Of a stretch of DNA of 64,000 nt, positions 26,768 through 34,877 are shown piece after piece. Origin of the DNA: Actinomadura macra NBRC 14102 (GTDB taxonomy: Bacteria > Actinomycetota > Actinomycetes > Streptosporangiales > Streptosporangiaceae). The translations under genes and the position numbers were made by a program. Position 1 is the first letter of the stretch, and every line of letters begins with the position of its first letter. Under the pieces are notes generated by a model. It made no database searches. It was not told where the DNA came from and saw only the letters and a list, made by a program, of their open reading frames with translations. The stretch is taken from NCBI RefSeq assembly GCF_001552215.1, contig NZ_BCQT01000004.1:670084-734083 (forward strand), given 5' to 3'.

Positions 26768-28876
26768 GTGCCGAGACTAGCGATCGCAAAGAGCTTTCTG
26801 ACAGGCTACGCAAACCTGGAGAAATCGGTACGCAAGTCGGTCGATGAGGCGATTGCCAGATTCGAGCACCATACCTTCGCGGGCCTGCACCTGGAGAAGC
26901 TGCACGGAGCCCTTGACCCGCACGTGCGCACGATCCGCATCGACGGAGGCCGGCGTGGCATCGTACTCAAACCCGACACCGGCGACGTCTACTGCCTCCT
27001 CGCGGTCATGGAGCACGACGCCGCGATCAAGTACGCCAAGAGCCGGAAGTTCAGCGTCAACCAGAGGCTGGGCGTACTGGAGGTCCGCGACGCCACCGCG
27101 CTGGAGCAGGTCAAGCCCGCCCTCGACGCCCTCGCGCAGACGCGGACGGAGAAGCTGTTCGCGGAGTACGGCGACGGCGATCTGATCAACCTCGGTCTGG
27201 ACGCGGAGGTGCTCCCGATCGTCCGGCTCCTGACAAGCGAGGACCATCTGGTGGCGCTGGAGAGCATGCTTCCGCAGCCCCAGTACCTCGCCCTCGTGGC
27301 CCTCGCGAGCGGCATGAGCCCGGAGGAGGCGTGGGAGGAGATCTGCCGGTTGCTGCCGGACGCCCTGCCGCCAGCGGAGGTGGACACCGACGACCTGGTC
27401 ACCGCGATGGAACGGACACCGGGAGAGGTGGTGTTCGTCTCCGGCCCCGACGAGTTGGCCCAGATGCTCGCCCACCCCTTCGCACTATGGCGCGTCTTCC
27501 TGCATCCGGCCCAACGACGTCTGGCTCGGCGCCCTTCCTTCAACGGCGCCGTCCAGGTCACCGGTGGAGCGGGGACGGGCAAGACGGTCACCGCCCTGCA
27601 CCGGGCCCTCCACCTCGCGGAGAAGGGCGGTTCCGTGCTGATGACCACCTACACAACGACCCTCGCGGAAAGCCTCGACCGCCAACTCGACCTGCTCATC
27701 GACGACGCCGGGGTTCGCGACCGGATCACAGTGATCAATATCGACAAGCTCTCCTACCGGACCGTCAAGAACACGAGCGGCCACAACCCGAAAATCGCGG
27801 GAAGAGCGGAAATCCAAGCCCTCTGGGAGATCGCTATCGAACAGACCGGCGCACCGTTCTCGGCGGCTTTCCTGCATCGCGAATGGGAACAGGTGATCCT
27901 GGCCCAGGACCTCGCCGGCCGGGATGCCTACCTCCGCTCCGAGCGGCGGGGGCGAGGGCGGCGGATCAGTCCCGGCCAGAAGGAAAGGACCTGGGCGGCG
28001 ATCTCCCGGTTCCTGGAGTTGCTGTCCGACTCGGGCGCGCACACCTACACACAGATCGCCTCCGAGGCCGCGCGGATCCTGGCCGCCGAGCCCGTTCCCC
28101 GCTATCAGCACGTCATCGTGGACGAGGCTCAGGATCTGCACCCCGCGCAATGGCGCATCCTGCGCGCCGCCGTCGCCGTCGGACCAGACGACATGTTCAT
28201 CGTCGGTGACCCGCATCAGCGCATCTACGACCACCGCGTGTCGCTGAAGAGCCTCGGCATCACCGTCACCGGGCGCAGCCACAAACTGCGGCAGAGCTAC
28301 CGCACGACCGCCGAGATCCTGAACTGGGCCGTCCGGCTGCTCGGCGTGGAACCGGTCGCCGGGCTGGACGACGCGCGGGACGACCTGACCGGCTACCGGT
28401 CGTCGTTGCACGGCAGGCGACCGGTCGTCAGGGGCCTCCCTGACCGGAGGGCCGAACTGGACGCGTTGGAGGAGCAGGTCAGAGCGTGGCTCGATGCCGG
28501 TGTCGAGCCTCATGCCATCGGGATCGCGACCCGGTTCACCAGCGGTCTCACCAGAATCGAGAAGGCGCTTTCGGCCGCCGGAATCGACACTGCCTCCCTG
28601 GCGGCGACCGGGTCGGCGCAGGATTGCGTGCGAGTCGGCACCATGCATCGTATGAAGGGCCTGGAGTTCCGCTGCGTCGCGGTGACCGGTGTCGACGCCG
28701 GGGCCGTCCCGGCTTCGGCCGCACTCACCTCCCAGGACGAGGACCCGACCGCGCACGCCCACGACCTCCAGCGAGAACGTTGCCTGCTGTTCGTCGCTTG
28801 CACCCGGGCACGCGACGCCCTGTACGTCTCCTACGCCGGTCGACCGAGCGCGTTTCTCCCAGATCACCACAACTGA
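26768..28876 (+). CDS. UvrD/REP-like superfamily 1 helicase with RelE-like N-terminal domain
   Basis: This 702-residue protein has SF1 motifs: Walker A GGAGTGKT near residue 269, VDEAQDL near 452, GDPHQRIYDHR near 480, and HRMKGLEF near 625. The first 95 residues (KSFLTGYANLEKSVRKSV, then LHLEKLHGALDPHVRTIRID and MEHDAAIKYA) follow the RelE/YafQ toxin fold pattern: a helix pair, then strands ending near a conserved H/Y. Helicases with this N-terminus are known in actinobacteria, with no established role. GTG at 26768 is supported by GGAGG nine bases earlier. It is the last island gene, ending 12 bases before the right boundary repeat. Confidence 0.88.
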   Translation: MPRLAIAKSFLTGYANLEKSVRKSVDEAIARFEHHTFAGLHLEKLHGALDPHVRTIRIDGGRRGIVLKPDTGDVYCLLAVMEHDAAIKYAKSRKFSVNQRLGVLEVRDATALEQVKPALDALAQTRTEKLFAEYGDGDLINLGLDAEVLPIVRLLTSEDHLVALESMLPQPQYLALVALASGMSPEEAWEEICRLLPDALPPAEVDTDDLVTAMERTPGEVVFVSGPDELAQMLAHPFALWRVFLHPAQRRLARRPSFNGAVQVTGGAGTGKTVTALHRALHLAEKGGSVLMTTYTTTLAESLDRQLDLLIDDAGVRDRITVINIDKLSYRTVKNTSGHNPKIAGRAEIQALWEIAIEQTGAPFSAAFLHREWEQVILAQDLAGRDAYLRSERRGRGRRISPGQKERTWAAISRFLELLSDSGAHTYTQIASEAARILAAEPVPRYQHVIVDEAQDLHPAQWRILRAAVAVGPDDMFIVGDPHQRIYDHRVSLKSLGITVTGRSHKLRQSYRTTAEILNWAVRLLGVEPVAGLDDARDDLTGYRSSLHGRRPVVRGLPDRRAELDALEEQVRAWLDAGVEPHAIGIATRFTSGLTRIEKALSAAGIDTASLAATGSAQDCVRVGTMHRMKGLEFRCVAVTGVDAGAVPASAALTSQDEDPTAHAHDLQRERCLLFVACTRARDALYVSYAGRPSAFLPDHHN

Positions 28877-28888
28877 GCTCGCTTGCCA

Positions 28889-28942
28889 GCAGCCTGCCCA
28901 GATCCAACATAGTGAAGAGATTCTTACACAATCCATCCAGAA
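28889..28942. repeat. Right island boundary repeat (attR-like), orphan lysR 5' end
   Basis: Identical over 54 bases to 5034-5087. On the minus strand it again reads ATG and the first LysR codons (MLDLGRL), but the frame then runs into unrelated island sequence, so this is a non-functional stub. DNA to its right (28943 onward) should be the original upstream region of lysR. Confidence 0.8.
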
Positions 28943-29082
28943 ACAGTCGCTGGACCTGAACGGTGGACGGAGTCAGACTAGGGGTGCGACGGGAAAGAGG
29001 CGGAGACCCCGCCCCACCCCGATCGCCCCGCGCGGGAACGTCACGGCCCCTCGGGCCCACTGCGATCCCAAAGGAACGAACC

Positions 29083-29295
29083 ATGTTGGTCATGCTCGCG
29101 TTCGTCATCGCCCTCGCCGTCCTCGGCCCCCTCTTCGGTTCCGACAGCCGCGACGGCCTGGACTGGACCTCCGACAACTTCTGGCTACGCCGCCTATCTC
29201 GGACGGGACGGGTCAGAAAGAGCGATAGTCCCGCACCGGCATGCGCGGGCCGCGCCTCGGCGGACGCATGCCGGACGATCCCAGCAGCAGGGTGA
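29083..29295 (+). CDS. Small membrane-anchored protein
   Basis: The product has 70 residues. An N-terminal hydrophobic helix (LVMLAFVIALAVLGPLFG, residues 2-19) is followed by a polar part (DSRDGLDWTSDNFWLRR). The ATG at 29083 has AAAGGA upstream. Small proteins of this make-up are widespread in actinomycetes without a known role. The last 28 codons overlap the 3' end of the convergent glycosylase gene by 83 bases and look non-conserved, so the true C-terminus may be an extension through a lost stop. It would have been the divergent neighbour of lysR before the island arrived. Confidence 0.65.
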   Translation: MLVMLAFVIALAVLGPLFGSDSRDGLDWTSDNFWLRRLSRTGRVRKSDSPAPACAGRASADACRTIPAAG

Positions 29296-30184
29296 CCCGG
29301 TGACGGTGCCCCGCGTACGGCTCCAGCAGTTCGAGCATCCCGGCGTCGTCCACCTTCCGTCCGACCAGCGCCCAGCCCACGATCCCGGGCAGGTGGTAGT
29401 CGCCCACGGAGACGGCGTCGGGATCCCCGGCCGCGCGCTGCCGGACCTCGGCGGCCGTCCAGATCCCGACACCCGGCAGGGAGCGCAACCGCCGCTCCGC
29501 CGGGTCGTCCTCCAGTTGGCGGGCGACCCGCGCCGCGCCGATGATCGTCCGGGCTCGGACGGCCTCCAGGCCCGACCGGTGCCACTCCCACGACGGGATC
29601 CGGATCCACACCGCGGGCGGCGGCGGCACGCGCATCCGCAGCACGGCGGGCGCGCCGGGGGCGGGCGCGCCGAAGCGGCGCAGCAGATACCCCCAGGCCC
29701 GCCACGCCTCCTCGGCCAGGACCTTCTGCTCCATCACCGCGGGGACGAGCGCCTCGAAGACACGGCCCGTCCGGCCGATCCGCAGGTTCGGGCGCCGCTT
29801 CAGCTGTTCCCGGACGATGTCGTGCCGCGCCTCGAACGCCTCCGGCGCGTCGCCCTCCCCGAGCAGGGCGGGAACCCCGTCCAAGAGCCATCCGGCGCCC
29901 GGCCCCCAGGCCGTGCAGTCGATGACGTCCCCGACCCTCTGTAGCCGAACGGTTCCGGCGCCGTCCGGAGTGTGGGATGTTCTCCAGATCGCACCATCCC
30001 GGTCGGTCCGGAACGCCGGATCGTGGGGGCCTCGCCGATGCGGCGCGAGGACCGCGTACAGGTCGACCGGCCACGGCGGGCGCCATGTGCGCCGTCTCCC
30101 GGAGCCGTGCCCGGGGAGCCGCCCAGCGGTCGGCTCCCCGGCCACCCGGACGGACGCCGCGCCCGTGTCCTGGCGGTCAGGCAT
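29213..30184 (-). CDS. DNA-3-methyladenine glycosylase-like HhH-GPD protein
   Basis: This base-excision repair enzyme has 323 residues. The helix-hairpin-helix LRSLPGVGIWTA is followed by the catalytic-aspartate loop VSVGDYHLP, where the D would activate cleavage of the N-glycosidic bond of alkylated bases. The N-terminal half (VDLYAVLAPHRRGPHDPAF) matches the AlkA-like beta domain. The ATG at 30184 is chosen because it overlaps the upstream gene stop by eight bases; longer frames run into that gene. It is co-transcribed with the sugar nucleotidyltransferase upstream, a conserved actinobacterial pairing. Confidence 0.88.
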   Translation of the reverse strand: MPDRQDTGAASVRVAGEPTAGRLPGHGSGRRRTWRPPWPVDLYAVLAPHRRGPHDPAFRTDRDGAIWRTSHTPDGAGTVRLQRVGDVIDCTAWGPGAGWLLDGVPALLGEGDAPEAFEARHDIVREQLKRRPNLRIGRTGRVFEALVPAVMEQKVLAEEAWRAWGYLLRRFGAPAPGAPAVLRMRVPPPPAVWIRIPSWEWHRSGLEAVRARTIIGAARVARQLEDDPAERRLRSLPGVGIWTAAEVRQRAAGDPDAVSVGDYHLPGIVGWALVGRKVDDAGMLELLEPYAGHRHRVTLLLGSSGMRPPRRGPRMPVRDYRSF

Positions 30185-31244
30185 CGCTCGAGAACCGCAC
30201 GGCCGTGGGCGGCAGTTCGATGCCGGGCCAGATGCGCAGGCCGCCGCGCAGCTCGTTGCCCGGCCCGACCACCGCGCCGTCACCGAGGATGACCTCGTCC
30301 AGGACGGCGCCCGGCCCGACCCGCGCGCCCCGGCTCAGCACCGACCCGCGGACGGTGGCGCCCTCGGCGACGAACGCCTCGTCCAGGAGCACGCTGCCGA
30401 GGACCGTCGCGCCCGCCTCGACCACCGCGCCGCGCCCTACCGTGGTGCCGCCGCGCACGACCGCGCCGGGCGACACGCTCGCGCCGGTGAGGGTGAGCCG
30501 CTCACCCGGGTCGCCGGGCATCGCGGGCGAGGCCAGCCGTCCGAGCACCAGGTCGCACGAGCCGCGGACGAACGCCTCGGGCGTGCCCACGTCCAGCCAG
30601 TACGCCGACTCGACATGTCCCATCACGACCGCGCCGGACGCGATCAGCGACGGGAACGTCTCCCGCTCCACCGAGACGACCTCGTCCTCGGTGATGGTGT
30701 CGATCGCCGAGCGCCGGAAGACGTAACAGCCCGCGTTGATCTGGTTCGTCACCGGGTGCGAGGTCTTCTCCAGAAACGCGGTGACGCGCCCGTCCGCGTC
30801 GGTGGGCACGCAACCGAACCGCGACGGGTCCTCGACCTCGGTGAGGTGCAGCGTCACCGCGGCGCCGGCCTGCTCATGCAGCTTGACCTGAGCCGGGACG
30901 TCATGGCCGGACAGGATGTCGCCGTTGAGGATCAGCACCGGGTCGTCGGGGCCGCAGGTCAGCGCGCGCGCCGCGTTGCGGATCGCGCCACCGGTGCCGA
31001 GCGGCTCGTCCTCGCTGACGTAGGCCAACTCCACACCGTGTGCGCGCGCGCCGAAGGCCGCTTCGAACATCTCCGCGCGATAGGACGTGGCGAACACGAT
31101 CCGCTCCACACCCGCCGCGTGTGCCCGCGCAAGCTGGTGCGCGAGAAAAGCGACGCCCGCCGTGGGCAGCAGCGGCTTCGGCGTGGAGATCGTCAGCGGA
31201 CGCAGGCGAGTGCCCTGTCCCCCCACCAGCAGGATCGCTTCCAC
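30177..31244 (-). CDS. NDP-sugar pyrophosphorylase, mannose-1-phosphate guanylyltransferase-like
   Basis: This cytoplasmic enzyme joins a nucleotide to a sugar-1-phosphate, probably giving GDP-mannose. The N-terminal Rossmann-like domain starts MEAILLVGGQGTRLRPLT with the GxGTRLxPLT nucleotide loop and KPLLP; DPVLILNGDIL carries the metal aspartate. The C-terminal 100 residues are left-handed beta-helix hexapeptide repeats (ASVSPGAVVRGGTTVGRGAV). It has 355 residues, as in the actinobacterial ManB/ManC-like family. Mycobacterial fbiA/fbiB regions also have such a gene nearby, so this part of the map is ancestral. Confidence 0.88.
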   Translation of the reverse strand: MEAILLVGGQGTRLRPLTISTPKPLLPTAGVAFLAHQLARAHAAGVERIVFATSYRAEMFEAAFGARAHGVELAYVSEDEPLGTGGAIRNAARALTCGPDDPVLILNGDILSGHDVPAQVKLHEQAGAAVTLHLTEVEDPSRFGCVPTDADGRVTAFLEKTSHPVTNQINAGCYVFRRSAIDTITEDEVVSVERETFPSLIASGAVVMGHVESAYWLDVGTPEAFVRGSCDLVLGRLASPAMPGDPGERLTLTGASVSPGAVVRGGTTVGRGAVVEAGATVLGSVLLDEAFVAEGATVRGSVLSRGARVGPGAVLDEVILGDGAVVGPGNELRGGLRIWPGIELPPTAVRFSSDA

Positions 31245-31333
31245 AGGGTTCCTTTCGCGCGCCAGGACATAGGTCCAGCAAGCCTAGAGGCCCCACCCCA
31301 CGACCTCAGCCGTCACGCGAGTGCGCTACCTGA

Positions 31334-31417
31334 CCGGCGAGGCGATGCCGAAGGCGAGCCTCGCCGGGAAGATCGCGAAGCGATGTCGCGCTCGCCCAAG
31401 CACGGTCAAGGGCGAGC
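31334..31417. other. Two strong hairpins in the nucleotidyltransferase/glycosyltransferase spacer
   Basis: CCGGCGAGGC (31334-31343) pairs with GCCTCGCCGG (31358-31367), and GCTCGCCC (31390-31397) with GGGCGAGC (31410-31417). The spacer 31245-31454 has no gene. Words such as GCGAAGCGA recall the spacer before fbiC. Probable role is termination of the upstream minus-strand glycosyltransferase gene (its stop is at 31455) and/or an extragenic repeat. Confidence 0.5.
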
Positions 31418-31454
31418 TGCCAGGCGAGTCCTTGGGCCGGGATTGCAACAAGAA

Positions 31455-32597
31455 CTACTTCGACACAGCTCGTTGGTAGGAGGCGATGTGGGCTCGCGCG
31501 GAGGCGGTCCAGCTGAAGTCCTGGGAGCGCGTGTAGGCGGCCTCGGAGAGTTCCGCACGGCGGGCGGGGTCGCCGATGAGGGCGGTCAGGGCACGTCCGA
31601 TCCCGTCGGGGTCGGGTTCGGTGTAGGCGACGGCGTCGCCGCCGACCTCCGGCAGAGGGCCGCGGCGTGTGGTCAGGACGGGCGCGCCGCACGCCATCGC
31701 CTCAAGGACCGGCAGCCCGAACCCCTCGCCGCGGCTCGGCAGCGCCACCACGAGGGCGCCGCCGAAGAACCCCGGGAGGGACGCCCATGACAGGTAGCCG
31801 GGGCGCAGTACGCGGAGTTGGAGCGGGACGGTCGCGAGCGCGGCGTCCACCTCGTCGTCCCAGCCTCCGCCGCCCGCCAGGACGAGCGCCGGGGGCTCGG
31901 CCAGTTCGGCGCAGGCGCGCACCCAGCCGCGGATCAGGTTCGGGACGTTCTTGCGCGGCTCCAGCGCACCGAGGTAGGCCACGTACGGGCGGCCGTGCAG
32001 GCCGAGCCGGTCGGACACCTGCTTGGTCTCCAGCTCGGCGGGACGGTGGAACGCCTCGTGATCGACACCGTGGTAGGCGACGTCGATGTGGGACGGTTCG
32101 GCGCCGAGCAGCCGGACCAGTTCGTCGCGCGTCGCCCGGGACGGCGCGATCAGCCGCGTCGCCCGCCGTGCGGCGGTGCGGGTGGCCGACTTGACGTAGG
32201 TCGTGCGGACCGGGTCGTGCACCTCCGGCTCGGCGAACATCGTCACATCGTGGATCGTGACGACGGTCGGCAGGCTGGCGCTCACCGGCATCGTGTAGGT
32301 CGGCAGATGGATGACGTCGGCGGCGACCGCCTCGGCGACGTACGGCAGGCCCGACTGTTCCCAGGCCAGCCGTGATGCGCGGTGCGCGAGGGCCGCCGGG
32401 CCGGCGACGATCCGCGCGCCGGGCGCGAGTTCCCCGTACCTTTCCTCGTCGGCGCGCTGGCAGGCGACCGCGAGGTCGGCGCCCTCCGCGTGCAGGGCGG
32501 CCAGCAGGCCGTCCACGTACCGCCCGAGCCCGCCTCTGTCGGCGGGCACGGCGGTGGCGTCCAGCAGGATCCGAGGCGCCACGGTCCACTCCCCCAT
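31455..32597 (-). CDS. GT4-family glycosyltransferase
   Basis: The protein has 380 residues and a GT-B fold. The N-terminus has the glycine loop DRGGLGRYVDGLL, the mid-part HLPTYTMPVSA and VVTIHDVTMFAEP typical of GT4 mannosyltransferases, and the C-terminal domain has YLGALEPRKNVPNLI and the E-x7-E motif PSRGEGFGLPVLEAMACG. It probably transfers mannose or another hexose from a nucleotide sugar to a lipid-linked or polymer acceptor at the cytoplasmic membrane face; the donor is a guess based on the GDP-mannose-type enzyme next door. Confidence 0.88.
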   Translation of the reverse strand: MGEWTVAPRILLDATAVPADRGGLGRYVDGLLAALHAEGADLAVACQRADEERYGELAPGARIVAGPAALAHRASRLAWEQSGLPYVAEAVAADVIHLPTYTMPVSASLPTVVTIHDVTMFAEPEVHDPVRTTYVKSATRTAARRATRLIAPSRATRDELVRLLGAEPSHIDVAYHGVDHEAFHRPAELETKQVSDRLGLHGRPYVAYLGALEPRKNVPNLIRGWVRACAELAEPPALVLAGGGGWDDEVDAALATVPLQLRVLRPGYLSWASLPGFFGGALVVALPSRGEGFGLPVLEAMACGAPVLTTRRGPLPEVGGDAVAYTEPDPDGIGRALTALIGDPARRAELSEAAYTRSQDFSWTASARAHIASYQRAVSK

Positions 32598-32776
32598 CCC
32601 GGCCCCCTCTCAAAGATCAGGGGCCGCAGTGGCGTAGATCACTCTTTACCCCCGAGCCTACGCCCGTCGGGGCTTGATGCGTGCGATCTCGGCCGCTCCA
32701 ACCGGCCCTGGCCGAACGGGGCCTGAGGTCTGCCTTAAATGTGCCTCAGCCCGCCGCGCTGACGCCCCGACCACCC

Positions 32777-33490
32777 TCACGTACCGCGCTTTCGGGCGTG
32801 GATCAGGACGATGCTGCCGCGCTCGTTCGGCGCCTTCCGGTCGGCGAGCGCGACCAGCGGCGTGAGCGGCGCCGCCGCGTTGAAACCCACCTTTCCACCG
32901 TACGTCGACAGCGACAGGTACAGGCGCTCCGTCGCGGCGGTGCGGAACTGGTAGGAGTGGCGCACCAGGTCGAGGCCGCGCTCGTCCATCAGCTTGCGGA
33001 GGCTGTCGTGGGTGTAGGTGTGCTGGACGTGGTACTTGGCCTTGTGCGCGTCGCGCAGCTTCGGCCAGGCGTCGGCGCGGCTCAGCACGTCGGCGGACAT
33101 GAAGATCTCGCCGCCGGGCTTGAGGACGCGCGCCATCTCGTCCAGCGACTTCCCGCCGTCGTCGAAGTGCTCGATCGCGCACACCGACAGGATCGCGTCG
33201 AAGGTGGCCTCGCCGAACGGCAGCCGCAGGGCGTCGCACTCGATCAGCGCGGGCGCGTGGGCGAGCGTCCGGCCGTAGACCATCTTCGCGCGGGCGAGGT
33301 CGATCGAGACCGCGTCCGCGCCGCGCCTGCGCGCCTGCCCGGCCCAGTAGCCGTCACCGCCGGCGACGTCGAGGACACGCCGGCCGCGCAGGTCCCGCCC
33401 CATCCAGCCGAGGAGCGTCCCCGCCTCGCGGTACCGGCACACATGTACCTGGTGCCCCATGAAGGCGACCACATCCGAGAGTTTCATCAT
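32777..33490 (-). CDS. Class I SAM-dependent methyltransferase
   Basis: The product has 237 residues. Motif I is VLDVAGGDGYWAGQA, the acidic residue after strand 2 lies in VSIDLARAK, and motif II/III is FDAILSVCAIEHFDDGG, with LKPGGEIFM after it. This is the methyltransferase-11/25 type that acts on small molecules, quinones, or sugars. The two adjacent ATGs at 33490 and 33487 are the likely starts; a TTG at 33496 is also in frame. Its location among glycosyltransferases suggests O-methylation of a surface sugar, but a lipid substrate is equally possible. Confidence 0.85.
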   Translation of the reverse strand: MMKLSDVVAFMGHQVHVCRYREAGTLLGWMGRDLRGRRVLDVAGGDGYWAGQARRRGADAVSIDLARAKMVYGRTLAHAPALIECDALRLPFGEATFDAILSVCAIEHFDDGGKSLDEMARVLKPGGEIFMSADVLSRADAWPKLRDAHKAKYHVQHTYTHDSLRKLMDERGLDLVRHSYQFRTAATERLYLSLSTYGGKVGFNAAAPLTPLVALADRKAPNERGSIVLIHARKRGT

Positions 33491-33546
33491 CCCCAACTGT
33501 AGGGCGAGCGGACGGCGGCGAGGTCGCGTTCGCCTACCCTGGGCGG

Positions 33547-34557
33547 GTGAGGATGAAGGTCATCGCCATGCGGACCCTGCGCGTGCTGCTGGTGCTGCTC
33601 GCCCTGGCGTTCTGCGCCTACAGCGTGATCGACCAGTGGGACGCGACCACGCGGGCGTTCCGGGAGATGTCCTGGGCGACGCTCGCCGGGTCCCTCGCGG
33701 TCGGCGTGGCGGGCCTGTTCGTCTGGATGCTCGGCTGGCGGACGTTCCTGTCCGGGCTCGGGTCGCCGCTGTCGATGCGGGCCGCGTTCCGGATCTCGGC
33801 GATCTCCCAGCTCGGCAAGTACGTGCCGGGCAAGGTGTGGGCGCTCGTCACCCAGATCGAGATGGCGCGCGAGCACAAGGTCCCCGCCGAGCGCAGTTTC
33901 GGCTCGACGCTGCTGGCGGTGGCCTCGTCCACCGCGTGCGGCCTGGCCGTCGCGGCGGTGACGCTGCCGCTGACCTCCGCCGCCGCCCGCGAGAAGTACT
34001 GGTGGCTGTTCCCGCTGGCGCCCGTCATGCTGGCGGCGCTGCACCCGAAGATCGTGACGTGGTGCCTCGGCACGATGCTGCGGCTCATCCGGCGGCCTCC
34101 GCTGGAGCACCCCGTCAGCCTGGGCGTGACCCTGCGGGCGATCGGCTGGACGCTCCTCGGCTGGGCGCTGTTCGGCGTCCACACCTGGCTGCTGTGCGTC
34201 GCCGTCGGCGGTGACGGGGCGGGCCTGCCGTTCCTCGCCACCGGGGCCTACGCGCTCGCGTTCGTCGCGGGCTTCCTCGTGTTCATCGCGCCGGGCGGGA
34301 TCGGGGCCCGCGAGGCCGCGCTGACCGTCGTGCTGACGCCGGTGCTCCCGGCGGGCGCGCCGGTGGTCGTCGCCATCGCCTCCCGCGTCGTGCTGACCGT
34401 CGCCGATCTGCTGAACGCGGGCGCCGCCCTTCTGCTGGGACGTGGCCCCGCGGCACGTGCGGGCGGCGGCACCGCGCCCGGCCCCGGGGAACCCGGGAAT
34501 GAACCCGCCCGTGACGCGCTTGTCAGGGGTACACCGCAAACGAAGGAGGGACCGTGA
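33547..34557 (+). CDS. Lysylphosphatidylglycerol synthase/flippase-like integral membrane protein
   Basis: The protein has 336 residues with about eight hydrophobic segments. The family marks are [13 protein letters not shown] near residue 90 and [11 protein letters not shown] near residue 245, found in the transmembrane domain of MprF-like and YbhN/AglD-like proteins. There is no soluble aminoacyl-transferase domain, so it is the membrane part only, a form often linked to lipid or polyprenyl-glycan translocation. Start may be the GTG at 33547 or an ATG at 33553/33568. The stop overlaps the thioredoxin start (GTGA). Confidence 0.82.
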   Translation: MRMKVIAMRTLRVLLVLLALAFCAYSVIDQWDATTRAFREMSWATLAGSLAVGVAGLFVWMLGWRTFLSGLGSPLSMRAAFRISAISQLGKYVPGKVWALVTQIEMAREHKVPAERSFGSTLLAVASSTACGLAVAAVTLPLTSAAAREKYWWLFPLAPVMLAALHPKIVTWCLGTMLRLIRRPPLEHPVSLGVTLRAIGWTLLGWALFGVHTWLLCVAVGGDGAGLPFLATGAYALAFVAGFLVFIAPGGIGAREAALTVVLTPVLPAGAPVVVAIASRVVLTVADLLNAGAALLLGRGPAARAGGGTAPGPGEPGNEPARDALVRGTPQTKEGP

Positions 34558-34877
34558 CCGGCCCCATTACCGTGACCGACGCGACGTTCGACGAGCAGGT
34601 CCTGAAGAGCGACACTCCGGTACTGGTCGACTTCTGGGCCGAGTGGTGCGGCCCCTGCCGCATGATCGCTCCCATCCTCGACCAGATCGCGCAGGAGCAG
34701 GGCGGCAAGATCCGGATCGCGAAGCTGGACTACGACGCCAACCCGCAGACGCCGCAGAAGTACGGTGTGATGGGCCTGCCCACCCTGCTGCTCTACAAGA
34801 ACGGCGAGGTCGTGGAGCAGATCGTCGGCGCCAAGCCCAAGCGGGCGCTGCTCAAGGTGCTCGAACCGCACCTGTGA
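34554..34877 (+). CDS. Thioredoxin
   Basis: This cytoplasmic dithiol-disulfide oxidoreductase has 107 residues and no signal peptide. The active site is [10 protein letters not shown] at about residues 27-36, and the cis-proline loop [12 protein letters not shown] is near 72-83. It is a full-length, standard TrxA-type protein. The GTG start overlaps the stop of the membrane protein gene, and its last 26 bases overlap the 3' end of the convergent glycosyltransferase. Confidence 0.95.
   Translation: MTGPITVTDATFDEQVLKSDTPVLVDFWAEWCGPCRMIAPILDQIAQEQGGKIRIAKLDYDANPQTPQKYGVMGLPTLLLYKNGEVVEQIVGAKPKRALLKVLEPHL

Larger units (their letters stand above)
5034..28942. mobile_element. Genomic island, about 23.9 kb, bounded by 54-base direct repeats; DISARM and peptide cargo
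   Basis: A perfect 54-base repeat occurs at 5034-5087 and 28889-28942. Gene content changes sharply between them: F420 and LysR genes lie to the left, repair and cell-wall genes to the right, and defence helicases, methylase, regulators and a peptide cluster between. The right copy is a stub of the lysR 5' end followed by what would have been its native upstream DNA. This is the footprint expected from integration at the lysR start with target-site duplication or an att core. I saw no integrase, recombinase, relaxase or transposase gene between the repeats, so how it moves is unknown; it may depend on an integrase supplied in trans, or have lost its own. Confidence 0.75.

Noticed and set aside
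28889..30086. LysR-like gene starting from the right repeat
   Set aside because: Only the first seven codons match LysR; the frame continues into unrelated island sequence, so it is a stub.
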